A stretch of 39,956 nt of DNA from Actinomycetota bacterium (GTDB taxonomy: Bacteria > Actinomycetota > Actinomycetes > Streptosporangiales > Streptosporangiaceae): contig DAHVDE010000032.1 of NCBI GenBank assembly GCA_027313705.1, forward strand, positions 1-39,956. The letters run 5' to 3'. Position numbers and translations under genes: made by a program. Positions 29,525 to 38,022 of the stretch are shown in pieces; within the stretch, counting starts at the first letter, position 1, and every line of letters begins with the position of its first letter. The notes beneath the pieces were generated by a model, which saw only the letters and a program-made list of their open reading frames with translations, made no database searches and had not been told where the DNA came from.

Positions 29525-30673
29525 TTAGTTAAGCACGGGCAGCAAGGCGGCCAACTCCTCCAGGCTGTGCAGGTCATGCCCGGAAAGCAGCAGATCGATA
29601 TGCGGGGCGGCGACCATCATTCCCAGCGTGCTCGGCCGGAAGCTCTGGTCTTCGCCCTTGTGCGGGTTCAGCCACACCACCCGGTGGCAGAGCCTGGACA
29701 GCCGCTCCATCGCGGCGGATAGCACCGCGGGATCGCCCCGGTCAAGACCATCTGAGCAGATCACCACGATCCCGCCGCGGCACAGACCGCGGCGGCCCCA
29801 GTTCTTGACGAACGATTCGAGGCTGGAGCCGATCCTGGTGCCGCCTTCCCAGTCGAATACCGTCTGCGCGGCCCGCCGCAGCGCCTCGTCGGGCTTGCGG
29901 GTGTCGAGCGCCCGCGTTACCCGGGTCAGCCTGGTGCCGAAGCAGAACACCTCTACCCTGCTTGCAGCCCGCTTGGCCGAGTAGGCGAACTGGAGCAGGT
30001 GCCGCGAATAGTCGGCCATCGAGCCAGACACGTCTAGTATCAGGATCAGCGGGCGTAGCCTGACCTTCCGGCGGCGCCAGTAGAGCTCGGCAGGCTCGCC
30101 GTGCATGCGCATGGCTTCCCTGACCGTGCGGCGCATGTCGGGAGTACGGCCGCGGCTGCCTCGTACGTTGCGCCTGGTGCGGCGGCGAGGCGGGGTCAGC
30201 TTGATCCTGGTCATGATCCGGCGTACGGCAGCCAGTTCCTCAGGGGTGCACGCCGCGAACGACTTGTGCCGCAGCGTTTCCGCTTCCGACGCCATCAGGC
30301 CAAGCTGAGCCTCCTCGCCAGGCTCACCTTCAGTCTGCTCGGTAGCGGGGATCTGCAGCACTCCCTGGACCTGTGCCGGGCTGCTTGGCGCGAGTTTCAG
30401 GAAGTCGGCGACCGGGTACCTGATGCCGAGGAAGAAGGCACGGAAGACCCGGTCATAAGTCGCGATCTGATCTTTCCTGGTCACCAGCGTGGTGCGCCCA
30501 GCCCAGTACAGGTCGGTCAGATCGGCGGGATCGAGGCTGGCCGCGGCCGTGCAGTAGGCGAGCACGTCGCCGGTGCCGGCGCCAATCCCGGCATCCCGCA
30601 GTTCCCGCCCGAACTCGACGAGCATGCCGGTGAAGGCATGGCCGGCCTCGCTGATCTCGCTGACCTCAGGCAC
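29525..30673 (-). CDS. coxE: VWA domain protein, CoxE-type (copy 2)
   Basis: 382 residues. The VWA metal site is intact: DVSGS (214-218), T279 in GGTRIGS and D308 in CSDGLD. A very basic stretch (KLTPPRRRTRRNVRGSRGR, 158-176) lies between the helical N-terminal half and the VWA domain. Copy 1 shows the same architecture with a different linker. GTG 30673 overlaps the coxD stop. The pair with coxD copy 2 probably serves cluster 2, which lacks its own D/E. Confidence 0.88.
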   Translation of the reverse strand: MPEVSEISEAGHAFTGMLVEFGRELRDAGIGAGTGDVLAYCTAAASLDPADLTDLYWAGRTTLVTRKDQIATYDRVFRAFFLGIRYPVADFLKLAPSSPAQVQGVLQIPATEQTEGEPGEEAQLGLMASEAETLRHKSFAACTPEELAAVRRIMTRIKLTPPRRRTRRNVRGSRGRTPDMRRTVREAMRMHGEPAELYWRRRKVRLRPLILILDVSGSMADYSRHLLQFAYSAKRAASRVEVFCFGTRLTRVTRALDTRKPDEALRRAAQTVFDWEGGTRIGSSLESFVKNWGRRGLCRGGIVVICSDGLDRGDPAVLSAAMERLSRLCHRVVWLNPHKGEDQSFRPSTLGMMVAAPHIDLLLSGHDLHSLEELAALLPVLN

Positions 30674-31541
30674 CGGTCATGATCGCGTCGAGGTTGTCCT
30701 TGACCAGCTCAAGGTCGTCGCGTTCCTTGACGACGGCGCCGAGTGTGTCGGCGGCGGCTTCCGGCTCCAGGTCGGTCTCGCCGAGGAAATGCAAGGTGGC
30801 CGCCCAGTCGATCGTCTCCGCCACGCCTGGCGGCTTGGCCAGGTCAAGCTCGCGCAGCCGGTGCACGGCGGCCACCACCTTCCTGGTAAGCAGCTCAGAG
30901 ACCTCGGGGGCGCGGGTGAGCACGATCTCCACCTCGCGTTCCGCGGACGGGTACCCGATCCAGTGGTACAGGCAGCGCCGCTTGAGCGCGTCATGCAGTT
31001 CGCGGGTGCGGTTCGAGGTCAAGATCACCAGCGGCGGCTGCTCGGCCTTGACGGTGCCGATCTCAGGGATGCTGATCTGGAAGTCAGAGAGGATTTCGAG
31101 CAGGAACGCCTCGAACTCGTCGTCGGCCCTGTCGATCTCATCGATCAGCAGCACCGCCTGATCTCCGGCCCGCACCGCGTCGAGCAGCGGGCGCTCTAGC
31201 AGGAACTTGGGGCCGAACAGCTTGTCCACCGCATCGGCGTCGGCAAGCTGGCGCTCAGAAAGCGCCCTGATGTAGAGCATCTGCCTGGCGTAGTCCCACT
31301 CGTAGAGCGCCTGATTGGTGTCGATGCCCTCGTAGCACTGAAGCCGGATCAGGCGCCGGCCGAACGCCGCGGCGAGTGTTTTGGCCACCTCGGTCTTGCC
31401 GACGCCGACCTCGCCTTCGAGCAGGATCGGGCGGCGCAGCGAGATCGCTACGAACAGGGCGGTAGCCAGCCCGCGATCGGCGATGTAACCGCGATCGCGC
31501 AAAGTGGCCGTGAGCTCGGCGACGTCTTTGGGCGAGCTCAT
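30666..31541 (-). CDS. coxD: MoxR-type AAA+ ATPase, CoxD (copy 2)
   Basis: 291 residues. Walker A GEVGVGKT (43-50), Walker B VLLIDEIDR (130-138), sensor LTSNRTREL and DALKRRCLYHW. Very similar in plan to copy 1 but diverged in sequence. It starts directly after the stop of the 93-residue gene upstream (TGA ATG) and overlaps coxE at its end. Likely chaperone for maturing the second CO dehydrogenase. Confidence 0.92.
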   Translation of the reverse strand: MSSPKDVAELTATLRDRGYIADRGLATALFVAISLRRPILLEGEVGVGKTEVAKTLAAAFGRRLIRLQCYEGIDTNQALYEWDYARQMLYIRALSERQLADADAVDKLFGPKFLLERPLLDAVRAGDQAVLLIDEIDRADDEFEAFLLEILSDFQISIPEIGTVKAEQPPLVILTSNRTRELHDALKRRCLYHWIGYPSAEREVEIVLTRAPEVSELLTRKVVAAVHRLRELDLAKPPGVAETIDWAATLHFLGETDLEPEAAADTLGAVVKERDDLELVKDNLDAIMTGA

Positions 31542-31823
31542 TCAGCCCCGGTGTTCCGATGCGCGCCCGAGCACCAGGTCGGCGACTGAACCCGACCCCG
31601 GCTTCCGCTTGCCGTCACGGTCCAGGGTCTGCCGCCACGCCGACCGCAGGTCATCATCGGGTTCAGCGAGATCGCCGAACCCCACGTCGGTCATCCGCTT
31701 GCACGACTTCTGCGGGCCGAAGCCATCGGCGAGGTCGGCTTCTGTCTGCCCCCGCGCCGACCAGACATCGCGTAGCACTTCGACAGCGTCGCGCTCGGTG
31801 TTACGGTCCATCTCCCAGCTCAT
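31542..31823 (-). CDS. Small protein of unknown function leading the coxDE copy 2 operon
   Basis: 93 residues, charged and mostly helical (MDRNTERDAVEVLRDVW, DDDLRSAWRQTLDRD), no family recognised. Two starts compete: ATG 31823 has AGGAG directly against it, while ATG 31811 has AGGAG 12 nt upstream. It abuts coxD (TGAATG), so it is co-translated. It could be an adaptor for the CoxD/CoxE pair, by position only. Confidence 0.6.
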   Translation of the reverse strand: MSWEMDRNTERDAVEVLRDVWSARGQTEADLADGFGPQKSCKRMTDVGFGDLAEPDDDLRSAWRQTLDRDGKRKPGSGSVADLVLGRASEHRG

Positions 31824-31881
31824 CTCCTAGCCCAGGCTCCCGCTTTCGAGGTTAGTTCCCGTTGCCAGCAGATGGGACCTT

Positions 31882-31902
31882 CGATTAAGGGTTCCCTTAT
31901 CG
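31882..31902. promoter_or_regulatory. Near-perfect operator palindrome between coxDE copy 2 and the cupin gene
   Basis: TAAGGG-TT-CCCTTA (31886-31899) is a perfect 14-bp palindrome. It extends outward as CGA/TCG with one extra T on the left. It sits in the 104-bp divergent gap, 59 bp from the small coxDE leader gene and 26 bp from the cupin ATG. It is the clearest operator-type palindrome in the window. Confidence 0.5.
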
Positions 31903-31927
31903 TGCGTGCTTGCTAGCGTTACCACTC

Positions 31928-32308
31928 ATGGCAGGGAGGATCTACGCAGGGCTGGCCTTCTCCGACGGGCCGCTCCATCGCGGCTGGCTGCTCGGGCACT
32001 TCATGCCGGAAGGCGACTTGCGCAACAGCGCTGCTGTCGAGGTCAAGTGGGGAGTGCACCCGCGCGGTGAACAGCGGGCTCAGTGGGTAGAAGAGGAGAT
32101 CAGGACAGCGCTGATCGTGCTGGTGAGCGGCAAGTTCCGGCTGGACTTTCCCGACCAGAGCGTGCTGCTCGACGAGCAGGGCGCCTATGTGCTGTTCGAT
32201 GGAGTAGGTCACTCCTGGTATGCGGAAGAGGAATCGGTGATCCTCGGGGTCAGGTGGCCGTCAGTACCCGGTTACGCGGTGCCATTGCCGTGTCCAGACG
32301 CGGGCTGA
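31928..32308 (+). CDS. Cupin-fold protein
   Basis: 126 residues. Sequence order GHFMPEGDLRN, EVKWGVHPRGEQRAQW, ALIVLVSGKFRLDF, YVLFDGVGHSWYAEEESVI and GVRWPS is that of a small single-domain cupin in which H95-type (GVGHSW) and H44-type (WGVHPRGE) histidines could hold a metal. The ligand or reaction is unknown. ATG 31928 chosen as start; the gene overlaps the next by about 55 nt. Confidence 0.65.
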   Translation: MAGRIYAGLAFSDGPLHRGWLLGHFMPEGDLRNSAAVEVKWGVHPRGEQRAQWVEEEIRTALIVLVSGKFRLDFPDQSVLLDEQGAYVLFDGVGHSWYAEEESVILGVRWPSVPGYAVPLPCPDAG

Positions 32309-33258
32309 GCCGCGCCCTCGCGGCCGGCTTCGCGGGCTGGGCGCTGGTGCGACTGGCAGGTGCCGACGACATGCCCGCGCTCGGCGCGCCCGCCGCGGCG
32401 TTGTTGCCTTTCACGCCGCAGGTCGCCGCCGCGGCCTGGCTCACTGCCCTGCGCGGTGCGGACGTCTTCGCGCTGGCCGCAGCGGGTGCGCTGACCGCGA
32501 TGATCGGGCCGAGGGCCGTGCCCCGCAGGCAACCGCCCGCCGGCGGGCGGGAACTTCGGGTGCTTACGGCCAACTTGCTGATCGGGAGGGCCGAGGCCGA
32601 ACCGGTCGTGGATCTCATCAGGCGCACGAGGGCGGACGTTTTCTTCGTGCAGGAACTCGGTTCTGGCACGATGGCCAGGCTCAGCAGGGCCGGCATCGGG
32701 GAGCTGCTACCGCACGTGACAACCGACCTGGCCGCACGTGAGCCACGCGGCAACGCGATCTACGCGCGCTACCAGATGGCTCCGCGGACCGATCAGGCGC
32801 AGACGTCATCGATCCAGCCCGTCGTCGGCTTGATGCTGCCTGGCGGTCCCATCACGGTGGCGTGCGTGCACTTGCACTCGCCGAGACGGCCATGGCAGAA
32901 AGACGGCATCTCCGCCTGGCGTGACGACCTGGCCGCGGTCGCCGCGACCCGGCGGCCGACCGGAACGGGTGACGCGCCCGCGATCCTCGCCGGGGACTTC
33001 AACGCCACGCTTGATCACGCCGGCTTCCGCCGTTTGCTTCGCTGTGGCCTCGCCGATGCCGCTCGCGAGGCCGGCGTCGGCCTGGTGCCGACCTGGGGAC
33101 CGCTGCCAGGCGGCGCCGGCGCGCTGCTCACGCTTGATCATGTGCTCGTCGACGCACGCTGCGCCGTGCGCGGCGTCTTTGTACACAAGCTGCCAGGAAC
33201 TGACCACAGGGCGGTGTTCGCCCGGATAGAGCTGCCTTGGGCCACGCCAGGCGCCTGA
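32254..33258 (+). CDS. Membrane-anchored endonuclease/exonuclease/phosphatase family protein
   Basis: About 334 residues. Three hydrophobic segments (about 18-35, 43-66, 70-86) precede an EEP domain with all catalytic landmarks: TANLL (N107), FVQEL (E134), CVHLHSP, GDFNATLD (D248, N250), LDHVLVD (D295, H296) and GTDHRAV (D317, H318). The domain should be outside the membrane, acting as a phosphodiesterase; the substrate is unknown. GTG 32254 is chosen because GGGGTCAG precedes it; GTG 32290 is an alternative. Confidence 0.82.
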   Translation: MAVSTRLRGAIAVSRRGLSRALAAGFAGWALVRLAGADDMPALGAPAAALLPFTPQVAAAAWLTALRGADVFALAAAGALTAMIGPRAVPRRQPPAGGRELRVLTANLLIGRAEAEPVVDLIRRTRADVFFVQELGSGTMARLSRAGIGELLPHVTTDLAAREPRGNAIYARYQMAPRTDQAQTSSIQPVVGLMLPGGPITVACVHLHSPRRPWQKDGISAWRDDLAAVAATRRPTGTGDAPAILAGDFNATLDHAGFRRLLRCGLADAAREAGVGLVPTWGPLPGGAGALLTLDHVLVDARCAVRGVFVHKLPGTDHRAVFARIELPWATPGA

Positions 33259-33282
33259 ACCTGAGCCGGAAAGCCTGAACCT
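33253..33282. repeat. Direct repeat GCCTGAACCT, 20-bp period
   Basis: Two exact copies of GCCTGAACCT at 33253-33262 and 33273-33282, at the junction of two convergent genes. The first covers the EEP gene stop, the second touches the stop of the next minus-strand gene. Possibly only chance. Confidence 0.4.
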
Positions 33283-33550
33283 AGGGAGCTGCGCTGCCGG
33301 CGGGGAGCGGCGGCTGGTCCACGCTGCTGACGAACACGTGCGGGCTGATCTTGTGCAGGTCATTCAGCAAGGTGCCGAGCCGGTCATCACGCGGCAGGTC
33401 GATGATGAGGTCATTGCCGCTCTCGCCCGCATCCTCATCCTGGGAGGACGGCCCCTGCGCCCAGACGAGCTGATCAGCGAGGACGGCGCTGAGCAGCGCC
33501 TGACTGCGCGGATCGGCTGGCACGTCGAGCCGAATTTTCCACAGGGACAT
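33281..33550 (-). CDS. Small protein of unknown function
   Basis: 89 residues. Strands and helices alternate (LWKIRLDVP, RSQALLSAVLADQLVWA, NDLIIDLPRDDRLGTLLNDLHKI, HVFVSSVDQ); no family recognised. GAGGAG lies 6 nt before ATG 33550; GTG 33553 is a poorer start. It converges with the EEP gene and is alone on its transcript unless read from the APH gene across a 298-bp gap. Confidence 0.6.
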   Translation of the reverse strand: MSLWKIRLDVPADPRSQALLSAVLADQLVWAQGPSSQDEDAGESGNDLIIDLPRDDRLGTLLNDLHKISPHVFVSSVDQPPLPAGSAAP

Positions 33551-33848
33551 CACTGACTCCTCAACTTCTCGAACCGTTTACAGAGTGCGATCGTCGCGTT
33601 GCCGACGTGCTGCGCGTACGTAACGACGACGTTAACCAGCCATCCGCCGCTCCTGGCGGCGGTCCGATCAGGATCCCTTGGTGCCGTCAATCCATTCCCT
33701 GATCAGGCCGGCATGCCCTTAATGGCGCGTCTTCCTCGATCATGTGAACGCAGGCCAAGTGCATGCTGAACTCCCTGCCACGTCGAACGAACGTCTCGCC
33801 GAGATCGTGCCCGGCCGCTGGTCGTTCGTTGAATCGAGAACGCGCGGT
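33551..33848. other. Intergenic region, nothing recognised
   Basis: 298 bp with no gene I can support. The short frames here have no family features and no ribosome site. It contains the promoter of the 89-residue gene and the 3' end of the APH gene transcript. Confidence 0.6.
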
Positions 33849-34799
33849 TTAGGCGGCTGCGGCGTTTTTCAGCCCGGCCAGGCACTTCGCGAGCAGTACG
33901 TCCCTGCCTTCGTCGGCCGCGTACTCGGCGAGCGAGGCTGCGAGCGAGACCGCGAGGGTCCTTGCGGCCAGTTCCCGGTGCGCGCCGACCGCTGTCCCGT
34001 ACGCGGAAAGCAACTTGGCCCTTGCGTGGCCGGAGAAGCCGAAATACGCGATCGACAGGTCAACCGCCGGGTCGCCGAGCGACAGGTCGCCCCAGTCGAT
34101 GACGCCGGTCACCTCGCCGGCCCGGCCGACGAGCACGTGCCGGATGTGCAGGTCGCCGTGCAATACCACGAGCTCACCCGCGCTGCCATCCGGCGGGCGA
34201 GGCGGTGCGGCAGTCGCCAGGTCGAGCAGTTCGAGCACGGCAGGGTCTGGCTCCCAGAAACCATGTCGTGCTAGGCGGTCAAGTGCCTGGCGAGCCCGGC
34301 TTGCCCGCAGCGGCGGATTTGCCCGGCCCATCGGGTCGATCGGAAGATCCGCGGGCCCGACGTCCGGCACCAGGCCAGGATCGTGCAGTTCGCGGAGGAA
34401 GCGCCCAAGCGAGGCGGCCGTCCGCAAGAGCTCTCCTGATGACAAATCTGAATCCGCCAGTTCCCTCCCTGGTAGCAGCCTGGCCCCGAAGAATGGCCAG
34501 GGAAAAGGGGCTGATGGCTGGCCGAGGAAATAAGGAGCCGGAATGGGGAGCGGCAGCCGGCTGGCGAGCAGCGGCAGCAGCGCGATTTCGCGCCGCACCC
34601 CAGGCAGTGCGACTTCGCGGCGAGGAAACCTGAACAGCCACCGTGAGCCGACGGCAAATGCGTTGTTATCCCAGCCGGTCGCGAGCAAGGTAACGTCATG
34701 ACCCCGCAGCTCAGGAAACTGGCGGCCAATGACCTGCGCGGCCGCGTCGGGCGTGACGTCGAAATCCGCCGTCCACTGCGCACTTGGCCCGCTGGTCAC
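33849..34799 (-). CDS. Aminoglycoside phosphotransferase (APH) family kinase
   Basis: 316 residues, small-molecule kinase fold. The catalytic loop VLHGDLHIRHVLV carries the Asp base, with His where Asn often stands; the metal-binding VIDWGDLSLGDPAVDLS follows. N-terminal ATP-side segment WDNNAFAVGSRWLFRFPRR. The family phosphorylates antibiotics, sugars or choline-like compounds; the substrate is not evident. Start GTG 34799. It lies 92 bp downstream of the GNAT gene on the same strand, with a tandem 11-bp repeat between them. Confidence 0.88.
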   Translation of the reverse strand: MTSGPSAQWTADFDVTPDAAAQVIGRQFPELRGHDVTLLATGWDNNAFAVGSRWLFRFPRREVALPGVRREIALLPLLASRLPLPIPAPYFLGQPSAPFPWPFFGARLLPGRELADSDLSSGELLRTAASLGRFLRELHDPGLVPDVGPADLPIDPMGRANPPLRASRARQALDRLARHGFWEPDPAVLELLDLATAAPPRPPDGSAGELVVLHGDLHIRHVLVGRAGEVTGVIDWGDLSLGDPAVDLSIAYFGFSGHARAKLLSAYGTAVGAHRELAARTLAVSLAASLAEYAADEGRDVLLAKCLAGLKNAAAA

Positions 34800-34821
34800 G
34801 AGTGCCTAGGCTAGCATTTTG

Positions 34822-34843
34822 GCGGCAAGGGAGCGGCAAGGGA
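34822..34843. repeat. Tandem 11-bp repeat GCGGCAAGGGA x2
   Basis: Two exact adjacent copies (34822-34832, 34833-34843), 23 bp upstream of the APH start, likely in its promoter region. The role is unknown. Confidence 0.5.
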
Positions 34844-34891
34844 ACGGAGCGCGAGAAAGATGGCCAAGCCGAGATTCGACGCCATCACGAC

Positions 34892-35638
34892 TCAGGCACG
34901 TTTGACCGGGCAGCGAGTGACGCGCTCGTCGATCGGATCGAAGCCAGGTTCGCTGTCATGCGAAGGATCGGGCTCACCGAAGTAGCCAGATTCGAGCATC
35001 CAAGGGTCCCGGTCGGCAGCGAACTTCGCCATCACGTCACTTACCATAAGGCCAGCCCGAGCTAATCGAGGGTCGGGATAGTCATGATCATCAAGGGTTC
35101 GGACAAAGACGTCGAAAACCGGTGATCCTGGGCAGGATTCCTGTTTCCTGGCTATCTTGCGCCAGCCCCACCTGCCGAATGCGCATTGAGCAGGACCGGC
35201 CGTCGTGAGCACGGCGGCCAGGCCGCGCTCGGCCGGGTGGCCGGCCATTATCAGGTCGTGGAGGCTCTCGCCGATGCGCTGCCTGCGCCAGGGCGCCCGT
35301 ACCAGCAAGCCGGTCAGCGCGAAACTGCGGCCCTGGTATTCGGTCGTGACCTCGGCGGGCAGCCGGCTGGTGAGGTCACGCCACCAGTCGGTGGACGGCC
35401 GGAGCGGCAGCCCGAGAGCGTAGCCAACCAGGTAGTCGCCGTGCCTGGCTTCCGCGAGCAGGAACCCTGGCTGACGGCAGAGCACAGGCAACCGCCCGGC
35501 GTACCTGTCCTCCTGGTCAGGTCCCCAGCGGTAGGGCAGCTCGGCGTGGACCTCGTCGTGCACCGCGAGGAGTTCTGCAGCCCGCTGTGCCGCTTGCCGC
35601 CCGTCGAGCAAGCGCAAGGCGATGTCCGGCGTAGTCAC
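34892..35638 (-). CDS. GNAT family N-acetyltransferase
   Basis: 248 residues. Acetyl-CoA motif A is visible as LTGLLVRAPWRRQRIGESLHDLIM, followed by an RWGWRKI-type motif B. A C-terminal 70-residue tail (FDVFVRTL ... PVKRA) is extra relative to minimal GNATs. Substrate unknown. GTG 35638 lies 18 bp after the proS stop, so it is probably transcribed with proS. Confidence 0.8.
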   Translation of the reverse strand: MTTPDIALRLLDGRQAAQRAAELLAVHDEVHAELPYRWGPDQEDRYAGRLPVLCRQPGFLLAEARHGDYLVGYALGLPLRPSTDWWRDLTSRLPAEVTTEYQGRSFALTGLLVRAPWRRQRIGESLHDLIMAGHPAERGLAAVLTTAGPAQCAFGRWGWRKIARKQESCPGSPVFDVFVRTLDDHDYPDPRLARAGLMVSDVMAKFAADRDPWMLESGYFGEPDPSHDSEPGFDPIDERVTRCPVKRA

Positions 35639-35656
35639 CGCGACCCAACGGCAGAA

Positions 35657-37607
<1,951 letters not shown>

Positions 37608-37617
37608 CATCGGTGCC

Positions 37618-38022
37618 ATGAACATCGCACTCAGCGGCGTGCACGTCACCGTTGACGACCCGGACGCCGCGCTTGGCTTCTACCGCGACATTCTCGGCTT
37701 TACGGTGCGCAACGAGGTCGCTCGTGAGGGTTTCCGCTGGATCGTTCTGGTGACCGAGAGCCAGCCAGAGCTTCAGATCGTTCTGTCGCAGCCGCACGCC
37801 GGCCGCTCGAAAGAAGACGGAGATTCGCTGGCGGCCTTGCTGGCCAAAGGCACGCTTTCCATGCTCCAGCTTCGGTGCGACGACCTGGATGCGACCTTTG
37901 GCAAGGTGGCCGCCGCGCCCGGCGTCGAGGTGCTTCAGGAGCCGGTCAGCCAGCCCTGGGGCGTTCGTGACTTCGCCGTGCGCGATCCTGCGGGCAATAT
38001 GATCCGGGTCGAGCAGAGCTAG
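37618..38022 (+). CDS. VOC (glyoxalase/bleomycin resistance) family protein
   Basis: 134 residues, paired beta-alpha-beta-beta-beta units: LSGVHVTVDDPDAALGFYRD at the start and VRDFAVRDPAGNMIRVEQ at the end. Metal ligand positions could be H9 near the first strand and E132. Substrate unknown. The TAG stop overlaps the stop of the convergent ATPase gene (shared CTAG, 38019-38022). Confidence 0.88.
   Translation: MNIALSGVHVTVDDPDAALGFYRDILGFTVRNEVAREGFRWIVLVTESQPELQIVLSQPHAGRSKEDGDSLAALLAKGTLSMLQLRCDDLDATFGKVAAAPGVEVLQEPVSQPWGVRDFAVRDPAGNMIRVEQS

Noticed and set aside
33744-34274. A 176-codon plus-strand frame
   Set aside because: Antisense to the APH-family gene, whose motifs are clear; no ribosome site or family features.
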